From CAIXQW01 sp046049675 (GTDB taxonomy: Bacteria; Bacteroidota; Bacteroidia; Chitinophagales; Chitinophagaceae), in the NCBI GenBank assembly GCA_046049675.1, contig JBJORA010000034.1, positions 1 to 64,000 on the forward strand: DNA of 64,000 bases, read 5' to 3'. The notes below the pieces were generated by a model, which was not told the origin of the DNA, did not search any database, and saw only the letters and a list, made by a program, of their open reading frames with translations. How positions within the stretch are numbered: position 1 is the stretch's first letter; each line of letters begins with the position of its first letter. Positions 35,549 through 44,037 of the stretch are shown piece after piece. Position numbers and translations under genes: made by a program.

Positions 35549-37198
35549 TTACAAATCCAATCCAAACTTCTTACCGTGCTCAATCGCTTCGTCGTAACCA
35601 GCATCTGTATGACGCAGCACGCCCATAGCAGGGTCGTTGTGCAATACACGGCGCAAACGACGCTCAGCATCTTCTGTACCATCTGCAACGATAACCATAC
35701 CTGCATGAATACTGTAACCCATGCCAACGCCACCGCCGTGGTGTAAACTTACCCAACTTGCACCGCCACTTGTACTAACAAGTGCATTGAGTATTGGCCA
35801 ATCAGCTACTGCATCACTGCCGTCTTTCATCGCCTCTGTTTCACGGTTTGGGCTTGCTACACTGCCGCAGTCTAGATGGTCGCGACCAATCACGATAGGT
35901 GCTTTTAGTTCGCCTGTGCGCACCATTTCATTAAACATTAAGCCTGCTTGCTCGCGTTCACCCATCCCTAGCCAACAAATACGTGCTGGTAAACCTTGGA
36001 ATGCTATTCTTTCTTTGGCCATATTCAGCCAACGCAATAAACCTTTGTTTTCAGGAAATAGTCTTTTGAGCGCCTCATCAGTCTTGTAGATATCCTTGGG
36101 GTCGCCACTCAAAGCCACCCAACGAAAAGGGCCTTTGCCTTCACAGAATAAAGGACGAATATATGCCGGCACGAAGCCCGGAAATTTAAACGCATTTTCA
36201 ACATGCCTTTTGTCCTGCGCTTGACCACGCAAATTATTACCGTAATCGAATGTAATTGCGCCACGTTCTTGCAATTGCAACATGCATTTCACATGTTGCG
36301 CCATAGTATCTAAACTTAATTGGCAGTACTTATTAGGATCCACTTCGCGCAAAGTATTTGCTTCAGCAACGCTTAGTCCTGTTGGGAAGTAACCTATTAA
36401 TTCGTCGTGGGCGCTAGTTTGGTCGGTAAGTGTATCTGGTGTAATATTTTGATCAATAAGTGCCTGCAATAAGTCTACTGCATTGCACACTACGCCAATA
36501 CTCAATGCTTCACCTGCCGCTTTCGCACGCAATGCTTCTGCAATTGCCTCGCCGATGTTGCGATACATTTTATCGACATAGCGTGTATCTAATCGCTTTT
36601 GAATGCGCCACTCTTCTACTTCGGCTGCTAAGCAAACACCCTCGTTCATTGTAATGGCCAAAGGCTGAGCGCCACCCATACCACCTAAGCCAGCTGTTAC
36701 ATTTAAGGTGCCTTTCAGCGATCCGTTAAAATGCTTATTGGCAATGGCCAAATACGTTTCGTATGTGCCTTGAACAATGCCCTGGCTGCCGATATAAATC
36801 CATGAACCAGCTGTCATCTGTCCATACATCATTAAGCCCTTAGCATCCAATTCACGAAAATGCTCCCATGTAGCCCAACGACCTACAAGATTACTATTTG
36901 CAATGAGTACACGAGGCGCATCTTTGTGGCTGCGCAATACGCCAACAGGTTTGCCACTTTGTACCAACAAAGTTTCGTCTTCTTCTAAATTTTTTAGGAT
37001 TTCACAAATCTTATCAAAGCTTTCCCAATTACGAGCCGCCTTGCCAAGTCCACCATAAACAATTAAATCCTCTGGTCTTTCTGCCACATCAGGGTCAAGG
37101 TTATTGTGCAGCATTCTATACGCTGCCTCTGCAACCCAATTCTTACAGATAAGTTGATTTCCAGTTGGGCTCTTTAGTGTACGTGCTAAAACACTCAT
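35549..37198 (-). CDS. hutU: Urocanate hydratase
   Basis: It converts urocanate to imidazolone propionate, the second step of histidine degradation, using tightly bound NAD. The 549-residue length is normal. Family blocks are VYGGLGKAARNWESF near residue 47, GGMGGAQPLA, FDYGNNLRGQA, GLPARICWLGMGERE (with the catalytic Cys region) and SSGGASWVSLHHGGGVGMGYS. No hutH, hutI or formimidoyl-glutamase gene is in the window. A well-formed promoter lies directly upstream. Confidence 0.97.
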   Translation of the reverse strand: MSVLARTLKSPTGNQLICKNWVAEAAYRMLHNNLDPDVAERPEDLIVYGGLGKAARNWESFDKICEILKNLEEDETLLVQSGKPVGVLRSHKDAPRVLIANSNLVGRWATWEHFRELDAKGLMMYGQMTAGSWIYIGSQGIVQGTYETYLAIANKHFNGSLKGTLNVTAGLGGMGGAQPLAITMNEGVCLAAEVEEWRIQKRLDTRYVDKMYRNIGEAIAEALRAKAAGEALSIGVVCNAVDLLQALIDQNITPDTLTDQTSAHDELIGYFPTGLSVAEANTLREVDPNKYCQLSLDTMAQHVKCMLQLQERGAITFDYGNNLRGQAQDKRHVENAFKFPGFVPAYIRPLFCEGKGPFRWVALSGDPKDIYKTDEALKRLFPENKGLLRWLNMAKERIAFQGLPARICWLGMGEREQAGLMFNEMVRTGELKAPIVIGRDHLDCGSVASPNRETEAMKDGSDAVADWPILNALVSTSGGASWVSLHHGGGVGMGYSIHAGMVIVADGTEDAERRLRRVLHNDPAMGVLRHTDAGYDEAIEHGKKFGLDL

Positions 37199-37202
37199 GA
37201 AA

Positions 37203-37234
37203 CAAAGTTATTTTCTTTGCAGGGTAATTGCAAA
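37203..37234 (-). promoter_or_regulatory. Promoter of hutU (TTTG-N20-TAACTTTG), 4 nt before the ATG
   Basis: Both Bacteroidota elements are present: TTTG (complement of 37231-37234), a 20-nt spacer and TAACTTTG (complement of 37203-37210). The box ends 4 nt before the start codon. Confidence 0.65.
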
Positions 37235-37290
37235 AAAAATAGCCTATACCGCATCAAACTCATTTGCGTAACACAGCAGGCAATCAATTG

Positions 37291-38007
37291 TTAGCGATTG
37301 CCCACTGGGTTCTCTGGAGTGCCTATTGGTACTACCATTTCGTTGGTAGGTGGAATATTGCCATCTTGCTCGTAGAAAATAGACGTTTGATCTTGTACCG
37401 TGTAATAAATACCATTAGCACCTAGATTAACACTACCTATCATAAGGCTTGCAGCCGTAGGAATATTTTTACCTTGTTTTGTCAAAGCAATTAGGCTGGC
37501 ATCGCCGTTAAGCATCACCTTCATTTCGTTGCGCTTCTTTTTGCTTGCCTCGCTCATCATCATATCTGATGGACTTGGAATAACCGGAAACAAAAAGCGC
37601 TCTGGCAAATTTTTAGCTATAAAATCAACCTTCACCAAACGGTCCTTATTGGGAATAAGGCCAGAGACAATTTGGCTGCTGTCTACATCAAAAAATATTT
37701 GCAAACCAAAAATACTTGGTCTACTTGCCGTAAAGCTATAGTGCCCCATCATGTCCGTTAAGGTTTGTGCAAGCAGCTGTCCGCTTGTGTCGTAAAGCAA
37801 AACCATTATCGCAGGAATTGGATCTTGTGTACAATTCATCACCACACCCTCAATTACGACCGTACTGTCTTTGACTGGTGACGCTGCAACCTTAGCTGCA
37901 TAAATTTCTTGGGCACTCGCTTTTGGTCTTGTATTGGAACGTGTTTGTGCTTGCGTATTAAAATACCCAAGTAAAAAAACCGCAACACAAAGTAAAATTT
38001 GCTTCAT
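37291..38007 (-). CDS. Secreted protein with carboxypeptidase-regulatory-like domain
   Basis: This 238-residue protein has a signal peptide (ending NTQAQ) and a beta-sandwich regulatory-like domain at about residues 45-130, seen in VVIEGVVMNCTQDPIPAIMV and GHYSFTASRP. The rest has no recognised domain but contains a Met/Lys-rich helix (residues 150-165). It lies 16 bp after the plug-domain gene and both are probably partners in an operon, although a TAATTTTG box sits between them. The function is unknown. Confidence 0.6.
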   Translation of the reverse strand: MKQILLCVAVFLLGYFNTQAQTRSNTRPKASAQEIYAAKVAASPVKDSTVVIEGVVMNCTQDPIPAIMVLLYDTSGQLLAQTLTDMMGHYSFTASRPSIFGLQIFFDVDSSQIVSGLIPNKDRLVKVDFIAKNLPERFLFPVIPSPSDMMMSEASKKKRNEMKVMLNGDASLIALTKQGKNIPTAASLMIGSVNLGANGIYYTVQDQTSIFYEQDGNIPPTNEMVVPIGTPENPVGNR

Positions 38008-38011
38008 ACAG

Positions 38012-38019
38012 CAAAATTA
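38012..38019 (-). promoter_or_regulatory. Possible -7 box (TAATTTTG) 4 nt before the gene at 38007
   Basis: It is an exact TAnnTTTG match in the short gap after the plug-domain gene, so the second gene may also have its own transcript. No -33 element is clear. Confidence 0.35.
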
Positions 38020-38023
38020 TGCA

Positions 38024-38602
38024 CTAATGCTTGATAATGTCGATACTCTGTAGTGAACCAGGTGTGAAAATTAAGTTGTCGCCAGCAGGCACAACCATGC
38101 CATCTACGATATAAGTAACGGCTTCTTTGCCCGGTGCTGTCATAGATCTAATAGGTGCGTTATGCTTGGCATTTACAAAATTGCTACTGCGTGTAAGCAT
38201 ATCTAATGCATTGGTTGTAGGCATTTTATCTATTTGTGTGCTCGTTAAAAGCGACTGTTTGCCGATAAAACGCTTTGGTGCGCTTGGCGAGGTTTGCACC
38301 ACCAAGTCAAGTGTTTGCGATGCAGCACTATCTACACTAATATTATAAATGTAAACGCTTTGTGAATCGTTGCTCTTAATTTGCAGGTGATAAGTGCCAA
38401 TGGTTGCAACATCAAAACCCCATTCGCCATTTTCATTACTGAGTACTGCCTGTACAGCAATACTATCGGCATTTAATAATCGTAACTCTTGCATTGGCAG
38501 CGCCGCATTCTTCTCGCTGCTGATTTTGCCATAAATGCCTTGTTGAGCAAATGCGCTAAACGCCGAAAAGCAAACAAGCGCTAAAATCAAAATCCTCTTC
38601 AT
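38024..38602 (-). CDS. TonB-receptor plug-like secreted protein without a barrel
   Basis: The 192-residue product has a signal peptide ending SAFAQ, a carboxypeptidase-regulatory-like domain (residues about 20-95) and then part of a TonB-dependent receptor plug: TSTQIDKMPTTNALDMLTRSS, an AVTYIVDGMVVP strand and GSLQSIDIIKH. It stops there, where a receptor would go on into a barrel of some 600 residues. Such stand-alone plugs occur in Bacteroidota; their role is unproved. The start at 38602 removes three residues before MKRILILAL. Confidence 0.7.
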   Translation of the reverse strand: MKRILILALVCFSAFSAFAQQGIYGKISSEKNAALPMQELRLLNADSIAVQAVLSNENGEWGFDVATIGTYHLQIKSNDSQSVYIYNISVDSAASQTLDLVVQTSPSAPKRFIGKQSLLTSTQIDKMPTTNALDMLTRSSNFVNAKHNAPIRSMTAPGKEAVTYIVDGMVVPAGDNLIFTPGSLQSIDIIKH

Positions 38603-38720
38603 AACAAGCAAGTTCTTATTAGTAAAGTTACTGAAACTATTGAAGATTGCAAGTTAAACTGTGTCAAATTTTGGTGCAGAAAATATGACAATGCAAAACT
38701 TGCCCTTACCTTAGCCCTTC

Positions 38721-39107
38721 ATGCCAAATTTCAAAAAGTACTTTGATATTCCTGCGCCAGCCGACGAGGTTTACCGCGCGCTCACAAACGCATTGGCCTT
38801 GCAATTATGGACTGGCGGACCTGTAATTTTTGAAGCTTCGCCAGGCACAGAGTTTAGTCTTTTTGATGATGGCATATGCGGCAAAAATTTGGAATTCATT
38901 GAAGACAAACTAATTCGTCAGGAATGGTATTTTGGAGAAGATTGGCACGACTGTATCGTAACGATAAAGACGCATGTAAAATCTCCAACCTCGTGTAGCT
39001 TAGAAATTCAGCAAAGCAATATACCTACAGAAGCCTTTGAGGATATTGTAGCTGGTTGGCATGAAGTGTATGTGCCAGCATTAATTAATTTCTTTGATGG
39101 CGATTAA
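38721..39107 (+). CDS. SRPBCC (START-like) domain protein
   Basis: This 128-residue cytoplasmic protein is of the AHSA1/SRPBCC type: IPAPADEVYRALTN, LQLWTG, a GTEFSLFDDGICGKNLEF strand and LIRQEWYF. The family binds small hydrophobic ligands or helps Hsp90-like chaperones; the ligand is unknown. A weak box (TACCTTAG) lies at 38707-38714, 6 nt before the ATG. It stands alone, divergent from the plug-domain gene and convergent with the response regulator. Confidence 0.88.
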   Translation: MPNFKKYFDIPAPADEVYRALTNALALQLWTGGPVIFEASPGTEFSLFDDGICGKNLEFIEDKLIRQEWYFGEDWHDCIVTIKTHVKSPTSCSLEIQQSNIPTEAFEDIVAGWHEVYVPALINFFDGD

Positions 39108-39119
39108 TGCCAGCAACCA

Positions 39120-39821
39120 CTAACTAAGCGCCTGTGTCACATCTTGCAAGTAGCTAGCAGCAAGTGGTATGCGATAGTTACTAACCATAAGATGGTTTTC
39201 TAATACATGCGCGATATAATACTTGTTCACAATAAACAGTCTGTGGCAACGAACAAAATGTTCCGTACCTAAGGTATGCATTATACTGTGAACATCTTGC
39301 TTCACGAGTACAATCTCGTGTGTATCAATAAAGGTTACTTTGCTTAAGCCACCGTAGCTTTCTACGTAAAGAATCTTTTCAGCACTGCATTCAAAGCGGC
39401 CTTCGTCTGTCGTGAATTGCACATGGTAAGGAGGCATATAGGGTGACGGTGCAACAATTACTTGCCCTACAATATTTTCGTAGCGTTGCATCGCCAGTAA
39501 AAATCTATCTTCTGAAACTGGTTTCAAAAGATAATCTACTGCATCTTGCCTAAATGCTTCGTGTACATACTCTAGGTAACTGGTTGTATAAATAATTTTT
39601 GTAGCATTACTTACCTTTTCCTTTAGTTCTATACCCGTAATGCCAGGTAAATTGATATCGCAAAAGGCTAAATCTACCTTGTCTAGCATTAGCATAGGTA
39701 GCGCACTTTCTGCACTCATAGAGGTAAGCACGATATCACAATCTGTGAGCTTCTCCACATAATCGGCAATTAGCTCCATAGCTAACTGTTCATCTTCTAT
39801 TATCGCAATTCTTTTACTCAT
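39120..39821 (-). CDS. LytTR-type response regulator
   Basis: This 233-residue DNA-binding regulator has a receiver domain (residues 1-120, phosphorylated Asp55 in AFCDINLPG, conserved Lys in YLLKPVSEDRF) and a LytTR DNA-binding domain (residues 130-233, ILYVESYGG, VRCHRLFIVNKYYI). Its start overlaps the histidine kinase stop by 8 bp, so the two form a translationally coupled pair. The regulated genes cannot be told. Confidence 0.95.
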   Translation of the reverse strand: MSKRIAIIEDEQLAMELIADYVEKLTDCDIVLTSMSAESALPMLMLDKVDLAFCDINLPGITGIELKEKVSNATKIIYTTSYLEYVHEAFRQDAVDYLLKPVSEDRFLLAMQRYENIVGQVIVAPSPYMPPYHVQFTTDEGRFECSAEKILYVESYGGLSKVTFIDTHEIVLVKQDVHSIMHTLGTEHFVRCHRLFIVNKYYIAHVLENHLMVSNYRIPLAASYLQDVTQALS

Positions 39822-40821
39822 GTATCGGGAATGACAATTCTACTTTATAAATACTATTACTAACGGTGATATTTAGTACTGCTTTTTGCCTTAAGCTGTG
39901 CAAACGCAAGCGTGCCTGCTCTACACTCAATTCTCGCTCACGCATACGGCGCTCGCCTACCTGACCCTTTGTGTTCTCGATGAGCACCTCTACTCTATCA
40001 TCGACAACGTTAAACGAAAAATGTACCTCCCGCTTACCTTCTGATGGGTTTTCGCTATGTTTGAATGCATTTTCTAAAAACGGAAAAACGAGCAATGGTG
40101 GAATCTTTTCCGCTGAATCTGCACCGATGCTGATGCTTACTGTACACGCGTCAGACTCCTTAAATCTTGTCCGTTCGAGTTCTATAAAACTGCGCATAAA
40201 CTCAACCTCTTGACCAATCGTTACTTCCTCATTATGACTCTGATCTACGATGTAACGAAGCAATGTGCTTACATCCATAATATAATCTTGGGTGCGTGCA
40301 TCATTTTTGCGTGCTAAAGCGTAAATATTATTCAGTGCATTAAATAAGAAGTGCGGTTCTATTCTAGCCTTCAACAAATTCACTTCTTGCTTGCTTTTAT
40401 ATTTTTCACTTTCAAGATATTTTACCTTAAGCTTATTGCTCATGACCAAAAATTCAAGTGAACTGCCGAAAATAAGTAGGAATAAATAAGCCAAACAGAT
40501 ATAAAATTTATAGCTCCAATGTGCGCCTGAAAAGTGTATGAAGTTTAGAATATAAATATGTAAACTAGCTGCCGTAAGACTTACTGCAAGGAGTATCGCA
40601 AGGTATTGCAGCGACTTATTTTCCTGCATCTTATGAATGTAATTTTTTACCAGAGAAAGATAGGAAATGCCGCCAAAAAGAATAAATACAACGACATTGT
40701 AAGCGATATGCGTGCTATCAAATGCATCGTTGCTACCGAGCACAAAGGCTAAGTACATGCACATGGCTATCCATAGCAAAAAATGCGCTACGAAATTATC
40801 CTTCACCCTCTGCACAAACAC
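39814..40821 (-). CDS. Sensor histidine kinase of the LytS type (GTG start)
   Basis: This 335-residue kinase has four membrane segments (about residues 12-125) and the His_kinase domain RIEPHFLFNALNNIYAL with the phosphorylated H157. Its ATPase part contains PPLLVFPFLENAFKHS. It partners the LytTR regulator encoded directly downstream. The GTG start at 40821 begins the frame; other GTG codons at +2 and +5 are possible. No separate ligand domain is present, so the signal is probably sensed in the membrane. Confidence 0.93.
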   Translation of the reverse strand: MFVQRVKDNFVAHFLLWIAMCMYLAFVLGSNDAFDSTHIAYNVVVFILFGGISYLSLVKNYIHKMQENKSLQYLAILLAVSLTAASLHIYILNFIHFSGAHWSYKFYICLAYLFLLIFGSSLEFLVMSNKLKVKYLESEKYKSKQEVNLLKARIEPHFLFNALNNIYALARKNDARTQDYIMDVSTLLRYIVDQSHNEEVTIGQEVEFMRSFIELERTRFKESDACTVSISIGADSAEKIPPLLVFPFLENAFKHSENPSEGKREVHFSFNVVDDRVEVLIENTKGQVGERRMRERELSVEQARLRLHSLRQKAVLNITVSNSIYKVELSFPIHE

Positions 40822-40973
40822 CTATGCAATGTAGCATACAGAAAAACAATTTGCAAATTATTAGCGCAAAAGAATAGGCGTTTGTTAGGCAACTCTAACT
40901 GCTTAGTATCAGCAATTTATGAGGTGTAACTTTGCACTTTGCTATTTGTGCATTTACTTTGCCTTGTACAACG

Positions 40974-41045
40974 GGTCTCGTAGTTCAATGGATAGAATAG
41001 AAGTTTCCTAAACTTTTGATCCCAGTTCGATCCTGGGCGAGACTA
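40974..41045 (+). tRNA. tRNA-Arg (anticodon CCT)
   Basis: The 72-nt cloverleaf folds by hand. The acceptor stem GGTCTCG pairs with CGAGACT (first pair G-T), and the D stem GTTC pairs with GAAT. The anticodon stem GAAGT pairs with ACTTT around TTCCTAA (anticodon CCT at 41007-41009), and the T stem CCCAG pairs with CTGGG around TTCGATC. The 3' CCA is not encoded. It reads AGG codons. It is a lone tRNA between two protein genes. Confidence 0.9.
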
Positions 41046-41078
41046 CTATTTTCGGTTGCAATAGCAATAAAGCGGCGT

Positions 41079-42878
41079 TTAGGCCACAAATATTTTGCTG
41101 ATAAGATCAGCGTACTTTTCATTAATAACCTTACGCTTTAGCTTTAATGTTGGCGTCATTTCTCCCCCATCGATCGTCCACTCATTAGGCACTATCTGAA
41201 AGCGCTTGACGTGCTCGTAGTCGTTGAAGTGCTTGTTCATTAAATTGAGTTCGGCACGCAAAAGCTTTTGCACCTCTGCGCTATCAGCAAACGGAAGCGT
41301 ATCATCAATAGTAATATTCTGCTTTGCTAATGCATCTTTGATATTGGTTTTATTAGGAACGATAAGCGCACCTACAAATTTTTCGTTGCTGCCTACCACC
41401 ATCACTTGCTCTACGTATGGGCTTTCCTTTATCTTATTTTCTAAAACTTGAGGTGCAACATATTTACCAGCACTTAGCTTGAAAAGCTCCTTCTTACGAT
41501 CAGTTATTTTAAGAAACTTATTGTCAAGCCATACACCAATATCGCCCGTATGAAACCATCCATCCTTAATTACCTCAGCTGTTAAATCTGGCCGTTTATA
41601 GTAACCAAGCATGACGTGCTGCCCTTTACAAATAATCTCACCATCTTCGGCAAGTTTTACTTCTTGGCCATTCATACCGATACCAACTGTACCAAAGCGT
41701 CTTCCACTCGCTTCGTGTCTGTTAACGGTTACCACTGGACTCGTTTCTGTAAGCCCATAACCTTCCATGATAATAAGCTTTGCGGCACCAAATACTTTTA
41801 GCAAACGCACTTGACACGCGGCACTACCTGTAATAATCGCTTTAATATTGCCACCAATTGCGTCACGCCATTTGGTATAGACAAGCTTATCTGCAATTGC
41901 GCGTTGTATGTTATACCACATACTATTGCCTTCTAAATTATACTGTTCGCTTAAAGCCAAACTCCAATCGAATATTTTACGCTTAATACCAGTTAGTTGC
42001 GAGCCTTTATCTACAATACGCTCGTAAACTTTTTCGAGCAAACGCGGCACGGTTGTAAATAAGTCGGGCTTTAGCTCGCGCAAATTGTCGCCAATGGTTT
42101 CCATGCCTTGCGCAAAGTATACACTAATGCCTTTGTTGATGTAGATATGCATAACCATTCGTTCAAAAATATGATTAAGCGGCAAAAAGCTTAAAGCCAT
42201 GCCGTCTTCCGAACAGAAGTAAAAACACTCCATACAGCATTCCACATTGGCTCCAATATTTCTGTGCGAAAGCATAACGCCTTTTGGGTGGCCTGTTGTA
42301 CCACTTGTATATAAGATCGAAAACAAGTCGTCTGTTTTTACCTTATTGCGACAATGCTCAATTTGTACAACTTCCTCAGCAGTTGGTGTTTGTAATAGCT
42401 GTGAATAGTGGTTTGCACCTTCTACATTGTCGAAGCAATAAACATGCTTTAGACTTGGCACAAGACCTTGTACGGCTTGCACACGCTTTAGTAGCTTTTT
42501 ATCGCCTACAAAAATAACTTCCACCTTTGCATCGTTAAGCACGTAAGCCATCTCCTGCTCATTGAGTGTTGGATATAGCGGTACACTTACTGCGCCAATT
42601 TGTTGTATGGCCCAATCGGTGGCGCACCATTCAGGTCTGTTAGCACTGATGATACTTATTTTAGATCGGCCTTCGTAAGTACCATCGCCTGCGCCAAGCC
42701 CTAGCCTTAGTAAACTGGCCGATAGTTGCTGAACCATAGTATTTACAGCAGTTGCCGTAAGCGTAATCCAAGTATCGTCTGGCTTTGCACCAAACATAAC
42801 CTTGTTGGGAAAGCGCTGCACATATGCGTCAAAAAAATCGAAGAGACGAATATTGCTTTTAGAAGTAGTACTGTCCAT
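41079..42878 (-). CDS. Long-chain fatty acid-CoA ligase (AMP-forming)
   Basis: It activates fatty acids to acyl-CoA through an acyl-AMP intermediate. In the 599 residues the AMP-binding motifs are YTSGTTGHPKGVMLSHRN (near 190), GYGLTETSP, GWFHTGDIG and KITDRKKELFKLSAGKYV, a typical FadD/ACSL order. The start lies inside the end of the TPR gene (20-bp overlap), so it is translated in the same operon. The exact chain length is unknown. Confidence 0.95.
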   Translation of the reverse strand: MDSTTSKSNIRLFDFFDAYVQRFPNKVMFGAKPDDTWITLTATAVNTMVQQLSASLLRLGLGAGDGTYEGRSKISIISANRPEWCATDWAIQQIGAVSVPLYPTLNEQEMAYVLNDAKVEVIFVGDKKLLKRVQAVQGLVPSLKHVYCFDNVEGANHYSQLLQTPTAEEVVQIEHCRNKVKTDDLFSILYTSGTTGHPKGVMLSHRNIGANVECCMECFYFCSEDGMALSFLPLNHIFERMVMHIYINKGISVYFAQGMETIGDNLRELKPDLFTTVPRLLEKVYERIVDKGSQLTGIKRKIFDWSLALSEQYNLEGNSMWYNIQRAIADKLVYTKWRDAIGGNIKAIITGSAACQVRLLKVFGAAKLIIMEGYGLTETSPVVTVNRHEASGRRFGTVGIGMNGQEVKLAEDGEIICKGQHVMLGYYKRPDLTAEVIKDGWFHTGDIGVWLDNKFLKITDRKKELFKLSAGKYVAPQVLENKIKESPYVEQVMVVGSNEKFVGALIVPNKTNIKDALAKQNITIDDTLPFADSAEVQKLLRAELNLMNKHFNDYEHVKRFQIVPNEWTIDGGEMTPTLKLKRKVINEKYADLISKIFVA

Positions 42879-43950
42879 TTTGCGGAACTAATTTGTGCTC
42901 CGCAATATACTTAATAAAGTTTTGATAACTATCTGCATTTTCTGCATACCAATGACTAAAACGTTCTTCATTCATTAAATTGCCAAATATCCAACGATTG
43001 TAAGTTTCAAAATGACCTTCCGCTACAAGCGTTTGTAGGTGACTTACCATTGCAAGCGGATAAGTATCCTTGTACGCATTAGTCCAGTCTAATAAAAATC
43101 GCATGCGAAACATAATGATGTTATTGTCCGTCAATCCACCAACAAGCATGTACTTATTGTTTTCATACACTTGGCAGAGTGACTTCTGCAAACTGCCGCG
43201 ACTTGCAGACGCTTTGCCACTTAAACCTTTGGCGATATCATTGCCATTGTACATCGCTTGAAACATGCGATTATAAGCATCGTACAATAATTTTTTCATT
43301 TCATTAGACCGCACAGACATTGGCTCCATTAACACATATGTTTCTGCAAGCAGAATTGTCTTTACGATATTTTCATTCACTGTAATTTCTTGCTTGGCTA
43401 AGTGGTAATAGTTTGCAGGAAAAGAAGGATCTTTCTTAATGCCCTTTTCCCAAAATTTTAGTGCGTCTTCATCTTTCTCGAAAATAAAATACAAGTTGCC
43501 TTTTGCTTCGTATAGCATGCCACTATTGGGGAATAACTCTAGGCCTTTATTAAGCACCTTTCTTGCATTGTCGAAGCTTGCTGCTTGTGTATGTACTGTA
43601 GCTGCAAATGCAAAAGTTGCTTCGTCGGCAGTTGGCAATTCAATAGCCTTTTCAACTAAAAATGCTGCCATGCCAAGATTAGCATTAAGCATATATGCCC
43701 TAGCCAACTCGCAATGAAAAAATGGATTGTCGGGTTCTTCTCCAACACAATAACGCATCAAATTAATCGCACTGCCATAGCTTTTTGCTTTGAAGGCGCT
43801 TTGCGCTTCTGCATATAGCTCTTTACCCTGCTCTGTTTTATACAAAGCTTGTGCGTTGCAAGTATTAGTGTATAGCAATGACAAAGCATACATTGCCCAC
43901 ACTAAGCTTGTAAGAATAAGTTGCCTTTGCACTATACAAAAGTATTGCAT
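42859..43950 (-). CDS. Secreted TPR-repeat protein
   Basis: This 363-residue protein has an N-terminal hydrophobic signal (residues about 10-33) followed by at least five TPR-like helix pairs (AINLMRYCVGEEPDNPFFHCELARAYML style repeats, to about residue 200). The C-terminal region of about 150 residues (from KKLLYDAYNRMFQAMYNG) has no family assignment. It shares a 20-bp overlap with the acyl-CoA ligase gene, an unusual pairing that may reflect a shared envelope-lipid role. The function is unknown. Confidence 0.75.
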   Translation of the reverse strand: MQYFCIVQRQLILTSLVWAMYALSLLYTNTCNAQALYKTEQGKELYAEAQSAFKAKSYGSAINLMRYCVGEEPDNPFFHCELARAYMLNANLGMAAFLVEKAIELPTADEATFAFAATVHTQAASFDNARKVLNKGLELFPNSGMLYEAKGNLYFIFEKDEDALKFWEKGIKKDPSFPANYYHLAKQEITVNENIVKTILLAETYVLMEPMSVRSNEMKKLLYDAYNRMFQAMYNGNDIAKGLSGKASASRGSLQKSLCQVYENNKYMLVGGLTDNNIIMFRMRFLLDWTNAYKDTYPLAMVSHLQTLVAEGHFETYNRWIFGNLMNEERFSHWYAENADSYQNFIKYIAEHKLVPQNGQYYF

Positions 43951-44037
43951 AATAAGTAACAAAGATGCTAGGCGTTATGTCATTTTTTCAAATGCAGTAA
44001 TTGCAAATTATAACCTTAAAATGTATGTTCTGCTATA

